Positions 8,407 to 18,210 of a stretch of 64,000 bases of DNA are shown here, one piece after another. How positions within the stretch are numbered: position 1 is the first letter of the stretch; each line of letters begins with the position of its first letter. Where the stretch lies: contig NZ_CP131935.1 in assembly GCF_030704305.1 (NCBI RefSeq), forward strand, positions 744,001 through 808,000, in the 5' to 3' direction. Position numbers and translations under genes: made by a program. The notes below the pieces were generated by a model, which worked only from the letters and a program-made list of their open reading frames with translations, was not told the origin of the DNA and searched no databases. Source of the stretch: Massilia sp. R2A-15 (lineage in GTDB: Bacteria; Pseudomonadota; Gammaproteobacteria; Burkholderiales; Burkholderiaceae_D).

Positions 8407-9389
8407 GGCTGCTCCGCCGCGATGCCGTGCAGCGCCAGCGCGCGCAGGCAGGCCGCCTGGTGCGCCGCGCCCAGGCCCGCTGGGTAGTCCTGCGCGCCGA
8501 TGCGAAATCCGTACGGCAGGCCGCGCTGCTCCGCCTGCAGCACCCAGCGCGTCATGCGCGACAGGCGCAGTTCGAGGTGCATCTGCACCGGCAGCGCATT
8601 GAAGTCGAGCACCAGTTCATCGGCGCCGCCGCCTTCGAAGTGCTTGGTCACCAGCTGGCCGCCGTCGGCCAGGTCGAGCCGCGCGATCTGGCGCCACGCC
8701 AGGCTGCGCATCGAATCGCCCGGCTGGTAATTGCGGATGCCGGCGAAGTCGTCGTCGCCGGCGCCGCCGCGGCCGTCGGCGCGCGCCACGCCGGCCACCG
8801 GCAGCGGCGGCGCATCGGCTTCCGGAAACGGGTAGACCAGCGCGCGCATGTCCGGCTGCCAGTAGGCCCAGGCGCGAAACAGCCCGAGCGGAAAGCGCGA
8901 CACCAGCCGCACGCGCGGCGCGCGCAGCCAGCCGCGCTCCCCGGCCGCAATGGTCAGATCGATCACGGTGCTGGCGCCGGCCGCCACGTCGGCCAGGTAG
9001 CGCGGCCCGTCGTCGCGCAGGAAATCGACGCCGATCGCGTAGCGGTCCAGCGCGCTGCGGTTCACCAGCGTCATCTCGAAGCGCGCTTCCGATCCGGCGA
9101 ACACGCTCGGCGCGCGCCCGCCGCGCACGTACAGCTGCCCGAGGTTGCGATAGGTGAGATACATGTCGGCCACCGCGCAGGTGGCGAGCAGGAAGGTCAG
9201 GGCGAATCCGAGCGCGAGGTTGTAGTTGGTCGCGCCCACCAGCAGCACCAGCAACAGGAAGGCGAAGCCGACGCCGGCGTTGGTGGGCAGGATGTACACG
9301 CGGCGCCTGTGCAGGAACATCTCGCCGCGCTCGAAGCCGCGCGGCTTGAACATCCACTGCCTGGCCCTGCGGCGCAATGCGGCGATCAT
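8403..9389 (-). CDS. DUF58 (VWA-like) membrane protein
   Basis: 328 residues. Two N-terminal membrane helices (GVGFAFLLLVLLVGA and LALGFALTFLLATCAV) precede a soluble domain carrying the DUF58 signature DFAGIRNYQPGDSMRSLAWRQIAR. DUF58 proteins work with MoxR AAA+ ATPases in maturing or assembling partner proteins; the exact job here is inferred from that pairing. ATG 9389 (MIAALRRRARQWMF) begins 8 bases after the moxR stop. An in-frame extension to 10457 runs antisense-free through moxR in another frame and is not real. Confidence 0.9.
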   Translation of the reverse strand: MIAALRRRARQWMFKPRGFERGEMFLHRRRVYILPTNAGVGFAFLLLVLLVGATNYNLALGFALTFLLATCAVADMYLTYRNLGQLYVRGGRAPSVFAGSEARFEMTLVNRSALDRYAIGVDFLRDDGPRYLADVAAGASTVIDLTIAAGERGWLRAPRVRLVSRFPLGLFRAWAYWQPDMRALVYPFPEADAPPLPVAGVARADGRGGAGDDDFAGIRNYQPGDSMRSLAWRQIARLDLADGGQLVTKHFEGGGADELVLDFNALPVQMHLELRLSRMTRWVLQAEQRGLPYGFRIGAQDYPAGLGAAHQAACLRALALHGIAAEQP

Positions 9390-9397
9390 GCCTGGCC

Positions 9398-10318
<921 letters not shown>

Positions 10319-10468
10319 GTGCTTGTCTTTTCTGAATGATGTGGCGGCGTGGTAGATTAGCGCCATACCGATTTAATTGATTCGTCATCGCTACCGGTCC
10401 GAAGATTCTATAAGAGAACGGCGGGTCCGGCATGATATTGATGGCATCAGGACACAAAACTTACGCAC

Positions 10469-11398
10469 ATGAGCACTGCCATCTACAGCCACGCCGATTG
10501 CCTGCGCCACGAAATGGGCGACTGGCACCCGGAATCGCCGGACCGCCTGCGCGCCATCGACGATCAGTTGATCCGCTCGGGCATCGACGGCCTGGTCGAG
10601 CGCCGCGAAGGACCGCTGGCCGAACTGCCGGCGCTGCTGCGCAATCACAGCGAGGCGGCGATCGCGCTGCTGCGCGACAACCTGCCCGGCACGGGCGAGT
10701 ACTACCCGCTCGACGCCGACACCCTGATCAACGAGCACAGCTACCAGGCGGCGCTGCGCGCGGCGGGCACCGCGATGGCCGCCACCGATGCGGTGCTGGC
10801 CGGCGACATCGCCAACGCCTTCTGCGCGATCCGCCCGCCCGGCCACCACGCGCGCCCGGTCGGGGCGATGGGATTCTGCCTGTTTAACAACGTCGCGCTG
10901 GCCGCGCGCCACGCGCTGGACGGCCACGGGCTGGACCGCGTGGCGATCATCGATTTCGACGTCCATCACGGCAACGGCACGGCCGAAGCGTTCCGCGACG
11001 ATCCGCGCGTGCTGATGGCGAGCTTTTTCCAGCATCCCTTCTATCCCTACACCGAGCCCGAGCCGATCACTGCCAACTGCGTCAACATCCCGGTGCCGGC
11101 GCGCAGCGGCGGGGACGCCGTGCGCGCCGTGGTGCAGGAATACTGGCTGCCGGCGCTGCACGCGTTCAAGCCGCAGATGATCTTCATCTCGGCCGGCTTC
11201 GACGCCCACCGCGAGGACGACCTCGGCGAAATGGCGCTGGTGGAGTCCGATTACGCCTGGATGACGCGCCAGATCATGGCCGTCGCGCGCGAGCACGCGC
11301 AGGGCCGCATCGTCAGCTGCCTCGAAGGCGGCTACAACCTGTCGGCGCTGGGCCGCAGCGTGGTCGCGCACGTCAGGGCGCTCGCGGAACTCGACTAG
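10469..11398 (+). CDS. Histone-deacetylase-family (HDAC/AcuC-like) amidohydrolase
   Basis: 309 residues of a zinc-dependent deacetylase/amidohydrolase. Active-site motifs are RPPGHHA (tandem His), DFDVHHGNGT (zinc-binding Asp/His), SAGFDAHRED (third zinc ligand) and the late LEGGYNL. Bacterial relatives deacetylate acetyl-CoA synthetase (AcuC) or acetylpolyamines; the substrate cannot be chosen from sequence. The Shine-Dalgarno is poor (AGGA about 20 bases upstream). Divergent from moxR with about 150 bases between them. Confidence 0.92.
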   Translation: MSTAIYSHADCLRHEMGDWHPESPDRLRAIDDQLIRSGIDGLVERREGPLAELPALLRNHSEAAIALLRDNLPGTGEYYPLDADTLINEHSYQAALRAAGTAMAATDAVLAGDIANAFCAIRPPGHHARPVGAMGFCLFNNVALAARHALDGHGLDRVAIIDFDVHHGNGTAEAFRDDPRVLMASFFQHPFYPYTEPEPITANCVNIPVPARSGGDAVRAVVQEYWLPALHAFKPQMIFISAGFDAHREDDLGEMALVESDYAWMTRQIMAVAREHAQGRIVSCLEGGYNLSALGRSVVAHVRALAELD

Positions 11399-11464
11399 TC
11401 CGCAGAACTCGGCGGCCCCGGTCGTTGTCTAAACAGGGGACCGGTCGGTTACTGGGAGGACGGC

Positions 11465-12658
11465 ATGCGTGGTTCGCGGCGAGTGCTGATGGCGATGGCG
11501 ATTGGCGCGCTGGCCGGCGCGCTGGCCTGGCTGGCCCGCGGCGACCGGACCGCTACGGCGCCGGCGCAATCCACAACGCTGGCCGCGCCGGCCCGCGCCG
11601 AACGTCCATCCGCGCCGCCGGTTGCCGCGGCGCCCGCACTGATCCGCCGCCAACTGGTCGAAGATCTTCGCCTGGCCGACTACACCTATTGCAGCTATCG
11701 CGAATCGAGCAAATATCCCCACGATTCCCGCCCGGTTTCCGAGCAGCCCGACCAGGTCTATCCCAACGCGCCCGTCACCGGCAGCCACGCGCTGCGGCTC
11801 GAAGGCGGCGACACCGACCCCGGCGTTCAGATCCAGACTTCGCAAACGCGCGTCCACCTTGCGGCCGGCGAGACCGTGGCGTTCTCGCTGCGCGCCCTCG
11901 ATGCCGCGGGCAGAGCGCTGCCGCTGGTGGTGACGCGCGCGGTGGCGCAAGGATTGCCGGTGCCCGGCCGCCGGCCCGGGGCCCAGGCCACGCTGGCGTT
12001 CGCCGACGCCGGCGACGGCGCGCTCGCCGCCACGCTGGCGCCGGCCCAGTCCGGGCTCGCCGCGTTCGCCGGCACCATCCGCGCCGACGTGCGCTACCGC
12101 GTGGCCGGGCGCGCCGGTGTCGTGCTGTTCGACGTGATCTATTCTCCCGAAGCGCCCGGCGCCTGGACCGGCCAGGTGCGCGAAGCAGTCGAAAACGGTT
12201 CGCTCAATTTCTACCTGGGCGCCGACATCCGTCACGCCGGCCGCTACATCGTCACCGGCCGCGTCGACGACGCCAGCGGCCGCCCATTCGCCGTGGTGAC
12301 CTTCAACGACATGTTAGGCGAGGGCGCCAACGACGTGCGCCTGACCGTGTTCGGCAAGCTGCTGCGCGACGGCGAACCGGCGCTGCCGCTGTCGCTGCGC
12401 GATGTGGACGGCTACCTGCTGAAGGAAAACACCGACCCCGACCGCGAGCTGATGCCGCGCCTTGAAGGCCGCACCGCGGTGGCGGCGCATCCCTTGAGCG
12501 CGTTCTCGGACGCCGAATGGCAGAGCGAGGAGCGCAGCCGCTACCTCGCCGAGTTCGGCAGGAGCCGGGACAAGGCGCGCGCCGCGCTGGCTGCGTTCGA
12601 TCCGCAAGCGGAACTGCCGCCCAGCGGCTGCGCCGTCAATCGGGCGAACCAGCGCTAG
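11465..12658 (+). CDS. Exported protein of unknown function
   Basis: 397 residues with a Tat-free signal or anchor helix (MRGSRRVLMAMAIGALAGALAWLA). An Ala/Pro-rich linker and a mostly beta-type periplasmic region follow (repeated short strands such as YRVAGRAGVVLFDVIYS and GRYIVTGRVDDASGRPFAVVTF), ending in a charged helix. No family recognised. GGGAGGAC 5-10 bases before ATG 11465 is a strong ribosome-binding site. It precedes a second exported protein by 39 bases, so the pair is probably one transcript and may act together outside the cytoplasm. Confidence 0.75.
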   Translation: MRGSRRVLMAMAIGALAGALAWLARGDRTATAPAQSTTLAAPARAERPSAPPVAAAPALIRRQLVEDLRLADYTYCSYRESSKYPHDSRPVSEQPDQVYPNAPVTGSHALRLEGGDTDPGVQIQTSQTRVHLAAGETVAFSLRALDAAGRALPLVVTRAVAQGLPVPGRRPGAQATLAFADAGDGALAATLAPAQSGLAAFAGTIRADVRYRVAGRAGVVLFDVIYSPEAPGAWTGQVREAVENGSLNFYLGADIRHAGRYIVTGRVDDASGRPFAVVTFNDMLGEGANDVRLTVFGKLLRDGEPALPLSLRDVDGYLLKENTDPDRELMPRLEGRTAVAAHPLSAFSDAEWQSEERSRYLAEFGRSRDKARAALAAFDPQAELPPSGCAVNRANQR

Positions 12659-12697
12659 GCAATATTGTCTAAATTAGAGCGACCCTGGGAGAACAAC

Positions 12698-13576
12698 ATG
12701 AACAAGATGATGCGGCTGGTAATGTGGCTGGGTGTATTGCTGAGCTGCGCGGCGGCCGGCGCCACCGATTACACGCTCTGGATCAACGGCCGCGGTTCCG
12801 GCGGCGTGGTCGGCAACTACGACGACTTTTCGTACTGGGGCCCGGCCCGGTTCAACGCCGGCGTCAACAAGAAGGCCGTCAACTGGGACGGCTACAACAG
12901 CATCGCCTCGCAGAACGGCATCATCCGCAATGCGCTCGACTGCTTCTGCACCGGCACGAACTGGTGCTTCATCGCCACCTACAGCGCCGGCGATCCGATG
13001 ATGGGCTACGCGCTGGCGAACTACGGCGGCTCCACGCGCCATGTCAAGAATGCCACACCAAACGCGGCCGGCGTGTGCGCCAGCGTTGGCAGCACCACGC
13101 AAACCGGCTGGAACATCCGCTGGGTGCGCGCGGCGGCCGGCGCGGCCGGGGGCAGCGAGCTGTCCGACGCCGGGCGCTGGACCACGGGCGAGCCGTTGGT
13201 GCACGACATGCGAACCACGACGATGCGCGCGATGTACAACCACAACAACACGCGCGGCCTGAAGTTCTACATGTATGCAGGCGCGAAGGGCACGCTGTAT
13301 TCCGGCATCCTGCCCGGCCAGGACGACGAAGTGATTGCCTACCACAGCTCGGGCGCGGTGTCCGGCACCGATGGCGGCGCCTACTGCAATCCGCGCGACT
13401 GGTGGTGCAACGACCTGCGGATGCACGAAGAGGTCAACGAGGGCGGCTGGCCGAAGTGGACCAACCATGATGTCTGGTACCGCGACGACGCCGAATACTT
13501 CAACCACTACCTGCGCGGCAACTGGGAAGGCATTACCGCCCCGATGCGCGCCGACATGGAAGCGTACGCGAAGTAG
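12698..13576 (+). CDS. Exported protein with possible serine-hydrolase features
   Basis: 292 residues: signal peptide (MNKMMRLVMWLGVLLSCAAAGA), then a Trp/Tyr/Asn-rich globular domain with six or more cysteines (CFCTGTNWC, CNPRDWWC). The stretch CFIATYSAGDPMMGYAL resembles an alpha/beta-hydrolase nucleophile elbow (small-x-Ser-x-Gly). A later GQDDEVIAYHSS and the His in WPKWTNHDVW could supply an acid and a base; this is an inference, not a family match. ATG 12698 has GGGAG 7 bases upstream; an in-frame extension to 12665 has no site. Paired with the preceding exported gene. Confidence 0.75.
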   Translation: MNKMMRLVMWLGVLLSCAAAGATDYTLWINGRGSGGVVGNYDDFSYWGPARFNAGVNKKAVNWDGYNSIASQNGIIRNALDCFCTGTNWCFIATYSAGDPMMGYALANYGGSTRHVKNATPNAAGVCASVGSTTQTGWNIRWVRAAAGAAGGSELSDAGRWTTGEPLVHDMRTTTMRAMYNHNNTRGLKFYMYAGAKGTLYSGILPGQDDEVIAYHSSGAVSGTDGGAYCNPRDWWCNDLRMHEEVNEGGWPKWTNHDVWYRDDAEYFNHYLRGNWEGITAPMRADMEAYAK

Positions 13577-13580
13577 CCCC

Positions 13581-13808
13581 TCAGGTCCCTTTTGCGGCGG
13601 CGGCGCCGGCGGTGGCGTCCATGACGGCGGACTGGCGCTTTTCCCGCGCCGTCATGCGCTTGGCCTTGATCACCACCACCGGCATGCGGGCGTTCGCCAC
13701 CGTCTCGCGCGGCGCCGGCCTGGCCGTGCTGTCGGGCAGCGCGGCGACCACGCAACCGGCGACCACGACCACGGCGAAAATGGTTTCCATGTGTTTCTGT
13801 GCGCTCAT
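13581..13808 (-). CDS. Small exported or anchored protein
   Basis: 75 residues. A hydrophobic N-terminal segment (ETIFAVVVVAGCVVAAL) could be a signal peptide or single anchor. It is followed by a short basic region containing VVVIKAKRMTAREKRQ and an Ala-rich end. GGGAGG lies 8 bases upstream of ATG 13808 (minus strand), which argues for a real gene despite its size. Convergent with the exported gene ending at 13576. Function unknown. Confidence 0.6.
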   Translation of the reverse strand: MSAQKHMETIFAVVVVAGCVVAALPDSTARPAPRETVANARMPVVVIKAKRMTAREKRQSAVMDATAGAAAAKGT

Positions 13809-13930
13809 CGCCAGACCCTCCCAAAGATGGGTCTATTGTTCTTCTTTCCGTACGCCAACTTACTGCGTTACATCAAGTTCTCGATGAACCCGTAAAATAG
13901 CGGGATTACTTGAGATTTTGAAAGCACAGC

Positions 13931-14878
13931 ATGTCGATACAATGGTACCCGGGCCACATGAACGCCGCCCGCAAGAAGGCGGCGGAGCAGATGGAGAACA
14001 CCGACCTGGTGATCGAAGTGCTCGACGCGCGCCTGCCCGAGGCCAGCTGCAACCCGATGGTCGAGGAGCTGCGCCTGTTCCGCCAGCGTCCCTGCCTGAA
14101 GATCCTCAACAAGGTGGACCTGGCCGATCCGGTGGCGACCGCCGCCTGGAGCGCCTACTACGACGCCCAGGAAGGCGTGACGGCCTACCCGATGACGACC
14201 AAGAAGCCGGCCGACGTCGCGCGCATTCCCGACCTGTGCCAGTCGCTGGCGCCGCACCGCGGCGTGCCGACCAAGCCGCTGCGCATCATGATCATGGGCA
14301 TTCCCAACGTTGGTAAATCGACCCTGATGAACGCGCTGCTGAAGAAAAAAGTGGCCAAGGTGGGCGACGAGCCGGCCGTCACCAAGATGCAGCAGAAGCT
14401 CTACCTGGGCAAGAACACCATCCTGGTCGACACGCCGGGCATGCTGTGGCCGAAGATTGCGCTGGCCAGCGACGGCCTGATGCTCGCCGCCAGCCACGCG
14501 ATCGGATCGAACGCGCTGATCGAAGACGAGGTGGCGGTGTTCCTGGCCGAGGTGCTGCTCGAGCGCTATCCGCAGCTGCTGACGGCGCGCTACGGTTTCA
14601 AGCTCGAAGGCATGGACGGCATCGCCGTGATCGAAGGCGTGGCGGCGCGGCGCGGCTACCGGCAGAAGGGCGGCGACCTCGATTTCGAGAAGGCGGCGCA
14701 CACCTTCCTGCAGGATTACCGCACCGGCGCGCTGGGACGCATCAGCCTCGAGACGCCGGAGACGCGCGCGAAGGCGCTGGCCGAGCATGCGGCCGCGATG
14801 GCGGAGAAGGCTGCGAAGGCTGCGGCGATCGCCGCCGAAAAGGCCGCCAACGCAGCGCGCGGCAAACGCGGCTCGTAA
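13931..14878 (+). CDS. ylqF: Ribosome biogenesis GTPase YlqF/RbgA
   Basis: 315 residues with the circularly permuted GTPase order typical of RbgA: G4 (LNKVDLAD) comes before G1 (GIPNVGKSTLMNAL) and G3 (VDTPGMLWPK). The N terminus MSIQWYPGHMNAARKK is the family start. The C-terminal domain that contacts the 50S subunit is followed by an Ala/Lys-rich tail (AAAMAEKAAKAAAIAAEKAA). In Bacillus, RbgA is needed for late 50S assembly. Stands alone, with its own upstream region; a TAAAAT at 13893-13898 is a possible -10. Confidence 0.93.
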   Translation: MSIQWYPGHMNAARKKAAEQMENTDLVIEVLDARLPEASCNPMVEELRLFRQRPCLKILNKVDLADPVATAAWSAYYDAQEGVTAYPMTTKKPADVARIPDLCQSLAPHRGVPTKPLRIMIMGIPNVGKSTLMNALLKKKVAKVGDEPAVTKMQQKLYLGKNTILVDTPGMLWPKIALASDGLMLAASHAIGSNALIEDEVAVFLAEVLLERYPQLLTARYGFKLEGMDGIAVIEGVAARRGYRQKGGDLDFEKAAHTFLQDYRTGALGRISLETPETRAKALAEHAAAMAEKAAKAAAIAAEKAANAARGKRGS

Positions 14879-14888
14879 CACACAAAAT

Positions 14889-14953
14889 GGGGTCAGGTCC
14901 GCAGGACCAGACCCCGATGCTGCCGACGCCGGGGTCTGGTCCCGCGGACCTTA
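14889..14953. repeat. Two palindromic repeats, opposite orientation
   Basis: Copy 14889-14915 (arms GGGGTCAGGTCC / GGACCAGACCCC, centre GCA) and a second, opposite-orientation copy at 14931-14953 whose last bases are degraded (CTTACG in place of CTGACCCC). They sit between the convergent ylqF and ygiD-like genes and could form one large cruciform. Confidence 0.8.
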
Positions 14954-14965
14954 CGCCATCTTGCG

Positions 14966-15781
14966 TTAGTCGGCGGCCTTGCCGAACCTGAAGCTCGACA
15001 CCGCCAGGCTGCCGAAGAAATCGTCTTCGTGGTACACGCACGCAGCCTCTTCGTTTTCCGCCGCCCCCAGCGCCACCATCAGCGGCACCAGGTGATCCTC
15101 GCGCGGATGCGCCAGCCGCGCGTAGGGCGCCTCGCTCCAGTGCATCAGCGCGACACTGCGCTCGGCCGGCGTCAGCTTCAGCAGCACATGCTGCAGCCAC
15201 GCGTCGAATTCATGCGACGATTTCTGCCCGCCGGGCCCGAACTGGCGCAGGTTGTGGTAACTGAGCCCGCTGCCGATGATCAGGACGCCCTCGTCGCGCA
15301 AAGGCGCCAGCGCGCGCCCGATCTCCAGGTGCGTCTTCGGATCGTAGCCATGCTTGATCGACAGCTGCACCACCGGCATGTCCGCCTCGGGATACACCGG
15401 GTACAGCATCGAGAACGTCCCGTGGTCATAGCCGCGCAGCGGATCCAGGCTGACGGCGTGGCCCGACTTGGCCGCCAGGTCCGCCACCCGCTGCGCCAGC
15501 TCGGGCAAGCCGGGCGCCGGATACTTGACCTGGTAGGTGTGTGGCGGGAAGCCACCGTAGTCGTAGATCATGCCGGGCGCCGTCCCGGACGAGACCATGA
15601 ACTCGTCTTCCTCCCAGTGGCTGGTGACGACCAGCACTGCCTTCGGCCGCGCGCCGACCTGGCGCTTCATGTCCACCAGCGACGCTTCCAGCTTGTCGTA
15701 GGTGGTTCCGTACTGCTCCTTCATGAATGGCCACGGTCCGCCGCCGTGCGAGACGAAGAAAGTGGGCAGGGTGTGGCTCAT
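14966..15781 (-). CDS. ygiD: 4,5-DOPA-type extradiol ring-cleavage dioxygenase (YgiD/LigB family)
   Basis: 271 residues. Metal ligands expected of the family are visible in FVSHGGGPWPF, VVTSHWEED, YDHGTFSMLYPVYPEADMPVVQLS and GSGLSYHNLRQFG. These enzymes open catecholic rings with non-haem Fe or Zn; YgiD cleaves L-DOPA in vitro, and the natural substrate is uncertain. ATG 15781 is the conserved start (MSHTLPTFFVSHGGGP). An inverted repeat about 40 bases upstream could be an operator. Confidence 0.9.
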   Translation of the reverse strand: MSHTLPTFFVSHGGGPWPFMKEQYGTTYDKLEASLVDMKRQVGARPKAVLVVTSHWEEDEFMVSSGTAPGMIYDYGGFPPHTYQVKYPAPGLPELAQRVADLAAKSGHAVSLDPLRGYDHGTFSMLYPVYPEADMPVVQLSIKHGYDPKTHLEIGRALAPLRDEGVLIIGSGLSYHNLRQFGPGGQKSSHEFDAWLQHVLLKLTPAERSVALMHWSEAPYARLAHPREDHLVPLMVALGAAENEEAACVYHEDDFFGSLAVSSFRFGKAAD

Positions 15782-15818
15782 GATGGCTCCTGAAAGTGGG
15801 GATGAGACTATATTGTAC

Positions 15819-15830
15819 TAGTTAGAACTA
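15819..15830. promoter_or_regulatory. Inverted repeat TAGTT-AG-AACTA, possible operator of the ygiD-like gene
   Basis: Perfect 5-2-5 inverted repeat in an AT-rich patch 38-49 bases upstream of the ygiD-like start. Shape and position suit a MarR, HxlR or TetR-type dimer site, but no regulator gene is adjacent. Confidence 0.4.
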
Positions 15831-15853
15831 ATTTTGGCTCGCGGCTTGAACAT

Positions 15854-15896
15854 GGGGTCAGGTCCTTCGAAGCGACGGGGACGCCTGGTCCCCGTC
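15854..15896. repeat. Degenerate palindromic repeat with strong hairpin
   Basis: Starts with one arm of the 27-bp family (GGGGTCAGGTCC, 15854-15865), then has a separate stem GACGGGGAC / GGTCCCCGTC around a GCCT loop (15874-15896). Upstream of the cobalamin riboswitch transcript. Confidence 0.5.
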
Positions 15897-15934
15897 TTTG
15901 TCGCCGCCGCCGGGCGAATCCTCATTGTTACGTT

Positions 15935-15940
15935 TATAAT
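15935..15940 (+). promoter_or_regulatory. Candidate -10 box for the riboswitch transcript
   Basis: TATAAT about 10 bases before the start of the conserved cobalamin riboswitch. No convincing -35 was seen 17 bases upstream. Confidence 0.4.
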
Positions 15941-15949
15941 AGACGCGTT

Positions 15950-16245
15950 TTGGTGCCCGTTCGCGTGATCACGCGGACAGTTAAACGGGAAACACCAGGC
16001 GGCGGCGCCATGCTTCGGCGCCGCGGTCCAAAGGTGTGCTGCCCCCGCAACGGTAAACAAGCGTCGCCGCGAATACGGCGACTGGCTGCCTCGAACACCA
16101 CTGTGCGTGCATAGGAAGGTGAGGCGGTCCGACTTGCGAGCCCGGATACCGGCCAGGACAGGTGGAAGCGTTCGCACTGCGGCCGCTTCCGTTGAATCCG
16201 GCTTGCGGGGACGCACGGCCGGGGACTTTTTCGAAGACCTTCACA
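15950..16245 (+). ncRNA. Cobalamin riboswitch controlling btuB
   Basis: Adenosylcobalamin-sensing leader. The conserved core GCCCCCGCAACGGTAA lies near 16038-16053, and the B12-box region AGCCCGGATACCGGCC at 16139-16154. A hairpin with stem GGAAGCG (16164-16170) / CGCTTCC (16184-16190) follows. No U-tract follows that hairpin, so control is probably at translation, with the btuB ribosome-binding region (GGGGAC near 16221-16226) occluded when ligand is bound. The first gene is a TonB receptor and the second a cobalamin-type binding protein, consistent with B12 feedback on B12 uptake. Boundaries are approximate. Confidence 0.92.
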
Positions 16246-18210
16246 ATGACTTTTCAAGCAGCACCGCTGTCCGCGCGCGCCATTCGTCCGCTCGCCCTCG
16301 CCATTTCCCTGTGCTTCATCGGCCCCGCGGCCTTCGCGCAAGACATCCCGTCGGTGCAGATCACCGGCGCGCGCTTTGCCAGCGCACCCGAACTGGCGCC
16401 GATCGGCGCCACCGTCATCACCGCCGACGAGATCCGCCGCGCCGGCGTGGCCGACGTCAACCAGGCGATCCGCAAGATCGGCGGCGTGGTGGGCCGCCAG
16501 AGCCTCGATTCGAGCCCCGACTTCTCGCTCGACCTGCGCGGCTTCGGCGCCAACAGCGGCCAGAACATGGTGATCATGCTCGACGGCGTGCGCATGAGCG
16601 AAAACGAGCTGGCCAACCCGGTGCTGTCGACCATTCCGATCGAAACCGTCGAGCGCATCGAGATCGTCCGCGGCGGCAGCGCCGTGCTGTATGGCGAAGG
16701 CGCCACCGCCGGCGTGATCCAGATCGTCACCAGGCGGCCCGGCAAGAACGGCGGGCGCGGTTCGGTCAGCGCCGAAATTGGCCAGTTCAAATCGCACGAC
16801 GTGCGTGCATCGGCCTCGCGCAGCTTTGGCGCCGTGTCGATCGACGCGGCGATCGACAACCAGGCCACCGACAACTACCGCGCCAACGCCGACTTCCGCC
16901 AGACCGCCTTCAGCGGCGGCGCGCAGTGGCTGGTGGGCGCCGGCCGCGTCGGCCTGCGCATCGACAGCGCGCGCCAGGATTCGCGCTTCCCGGGATCGCT
17001 GACGCTGGCCCAGTTCCAGGCCGACCCGCGCCAGACGACGACGCCGAACGACCACGGTTCGCTCGACTCGGACCGCATCAGCGCCTTCATCGACCAGCGC
17101 ATCGGCGGCGTGGATCTCGCGGCCGAACTGTCGCATCGCGAGAAGACCGTCAAGTCCCATTACGAATCGAGCTTCGGCATCACCGACCTGTCGTACGACA
17201 GCGAGCAGACCCAGTTCTCGCCGCGCCTGCGCCACCTCGCGCAGTTCGGCGCCATGCTCAATGAAGCGATCGCCGGCGTCGACCTGATTCGCTGGAAGCG
17301 CGTGACGCACAGCGATTTCTCGGCCGCCGACGCGCGCCAGGACTCGAAGGCGATCTATCTGCGCGACGAGGTGCGCTGGGACGCCGCGCACAACGGCCGC
17401 TTCTCGGCCGGCGCGCGCCATGAAGTGTTCGACAAGGACTACGCTGATCCCCTCGGTTTCCCGCCAGTGAACGAGTCCACCGCGCAAACCCAGAACGCGT
17501 GGGACGCGCAGGGCAGCTACGACGTGCTGCCGCACGTGACGCTGCATGCCAAAGCGGGGCAGAGCTACCGCATGGCCAACGCCGACGAAAACAGCTACCG
17601 CTCATCGATCACGGTATTGAAGGCACAGACCTCGCATGATCTCGAAGTGGGCGTCACGATCGGCGGCGCCGGGCGCCAGGTCAGCGCGCGCGCGTTCCGC
17701 CACAAGCTGACGAACGAGATCTTCTTCGATCCGACGCTGGGATTCGGCGGCATCAACACCAACCTCGATCCGACGCGGCGCGAAGGCTTGGAGGTGGACG
17801 CCGAAACGCGCCTTGGCGGTGATTGGCGCGTCAGCGGCCACCTGCAGCACGTGAAGGCCACGTTCAGCGAAGGTCTGAACGCGGGGCGCGAGATGGTGCT
17901 GGTGCCGAAGGACCTGTTGACAGCGCGCCTGACCTGGGCGCCGGCCGCGGGCCACAGCGCCGACGTTGGCGTGCAGTGGACCGGCAGCCAGCGTTACGGC
18001 AGTGACTTCACCAACGCCTGCGCGGCGCGCATTCCGTCGCACGCGACGCTCGACGCGCGCTACGCACGAAAGATCGGCGCGTGGGAGCTGGCGCTGTCGG
18101 GGCAGAACCTGGCCGACAAGCGGTTCTTCAGCAACGCCTTCGGCTGCCAGTCCGGGATCTATCCCGAGAACGGCCGCCAGCTGAAACTCGCCGCCCGCTA
18201 TGACTTCTAG
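16246..18210 (+). CDS. btuB: TonB-dependent outer-membrane receptor, BtuB-like
   Basis: 654 residues. Signal peptide ends at AFAQ (about residue 27). A short region after it (DIPSVQITGAR) precedes the plug domain (TVITADEIRRAGVADVNQAIRKIGGV, LRGFGANSGQNMVIMLDGVRMSE, VERIEIVRGGSAVLYGEGATAGVIQIVTR); a 22-strand-type barrel runs to the C-terminal aromatic YDF. Assignment to cobalamin uptake rests on the riboswitch directly upstream and the binding protein downstream. ATG 16246 is the start; earlier in-frame codons lie inside the riboswitch. Its stop overlaps the next gene's start. Confidence 0.9.
   Translation: MTFQAAPLSARAIRPLALAISLCFIGPAAFAQDIPSVQITGARFASAPELAPIGATVITADEIRRAGVADVNQAIRKIGGVVGRQSLDSSPDFSLDLRGFGANSGQNMVIMLDGVRMSENELANPVLSTIPIETVERIEIVRGGSAVLYGEGATAGVIQIVTRRPGKNGGRGSVSAEIGQFKSHDVRASASRSFGAVSIDAAIDNQATDNYRANADFRQTAFSGGAQWLVGAGRVGLRIDSARQDSRFPGSLTLAQFQADPRQTTTPNDHGSLDSDRISAFIDQRIGGVDLAAELSHREKTVKSHYESSFGITDLSYDSEQTQFSPRLRHLAQFGAMLNEAIAGVDLIRWKRVTHSDFSAADARQDSKAIYLRDEVRWDAAHNGRFSAGARHEVFDKDYADPLGFPPVNESTAQTQNAWDAQGSYDVLPHVTLHAKAGQSYRMANADENSYRSSITVLKAQTSHDLEVGVTIGGAGRQVSARAFRHKLTNEIFFDPTLGFGGINTNLDPTRREGLEVDAETRLGGDWRVSGHLQHVKATFSEGLNAGREMVLVPKDLLTARLTWAPAAGHSADVGVQWTGSQRYGSDFTNACAARIPSHATLDARYARKIGAWELALSGQNLADKRFFSNAFGCQSGIYPENGRQLKLAARYDF

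Noticed and set aside
14889..14915. The 27-bp palindromes as ordinary Rho-independent terminators
   Set aside because: Most have no T run, occur in pairs, lie inside genes in some cases and keep their sequence, not just pairing; they are a repeat family.
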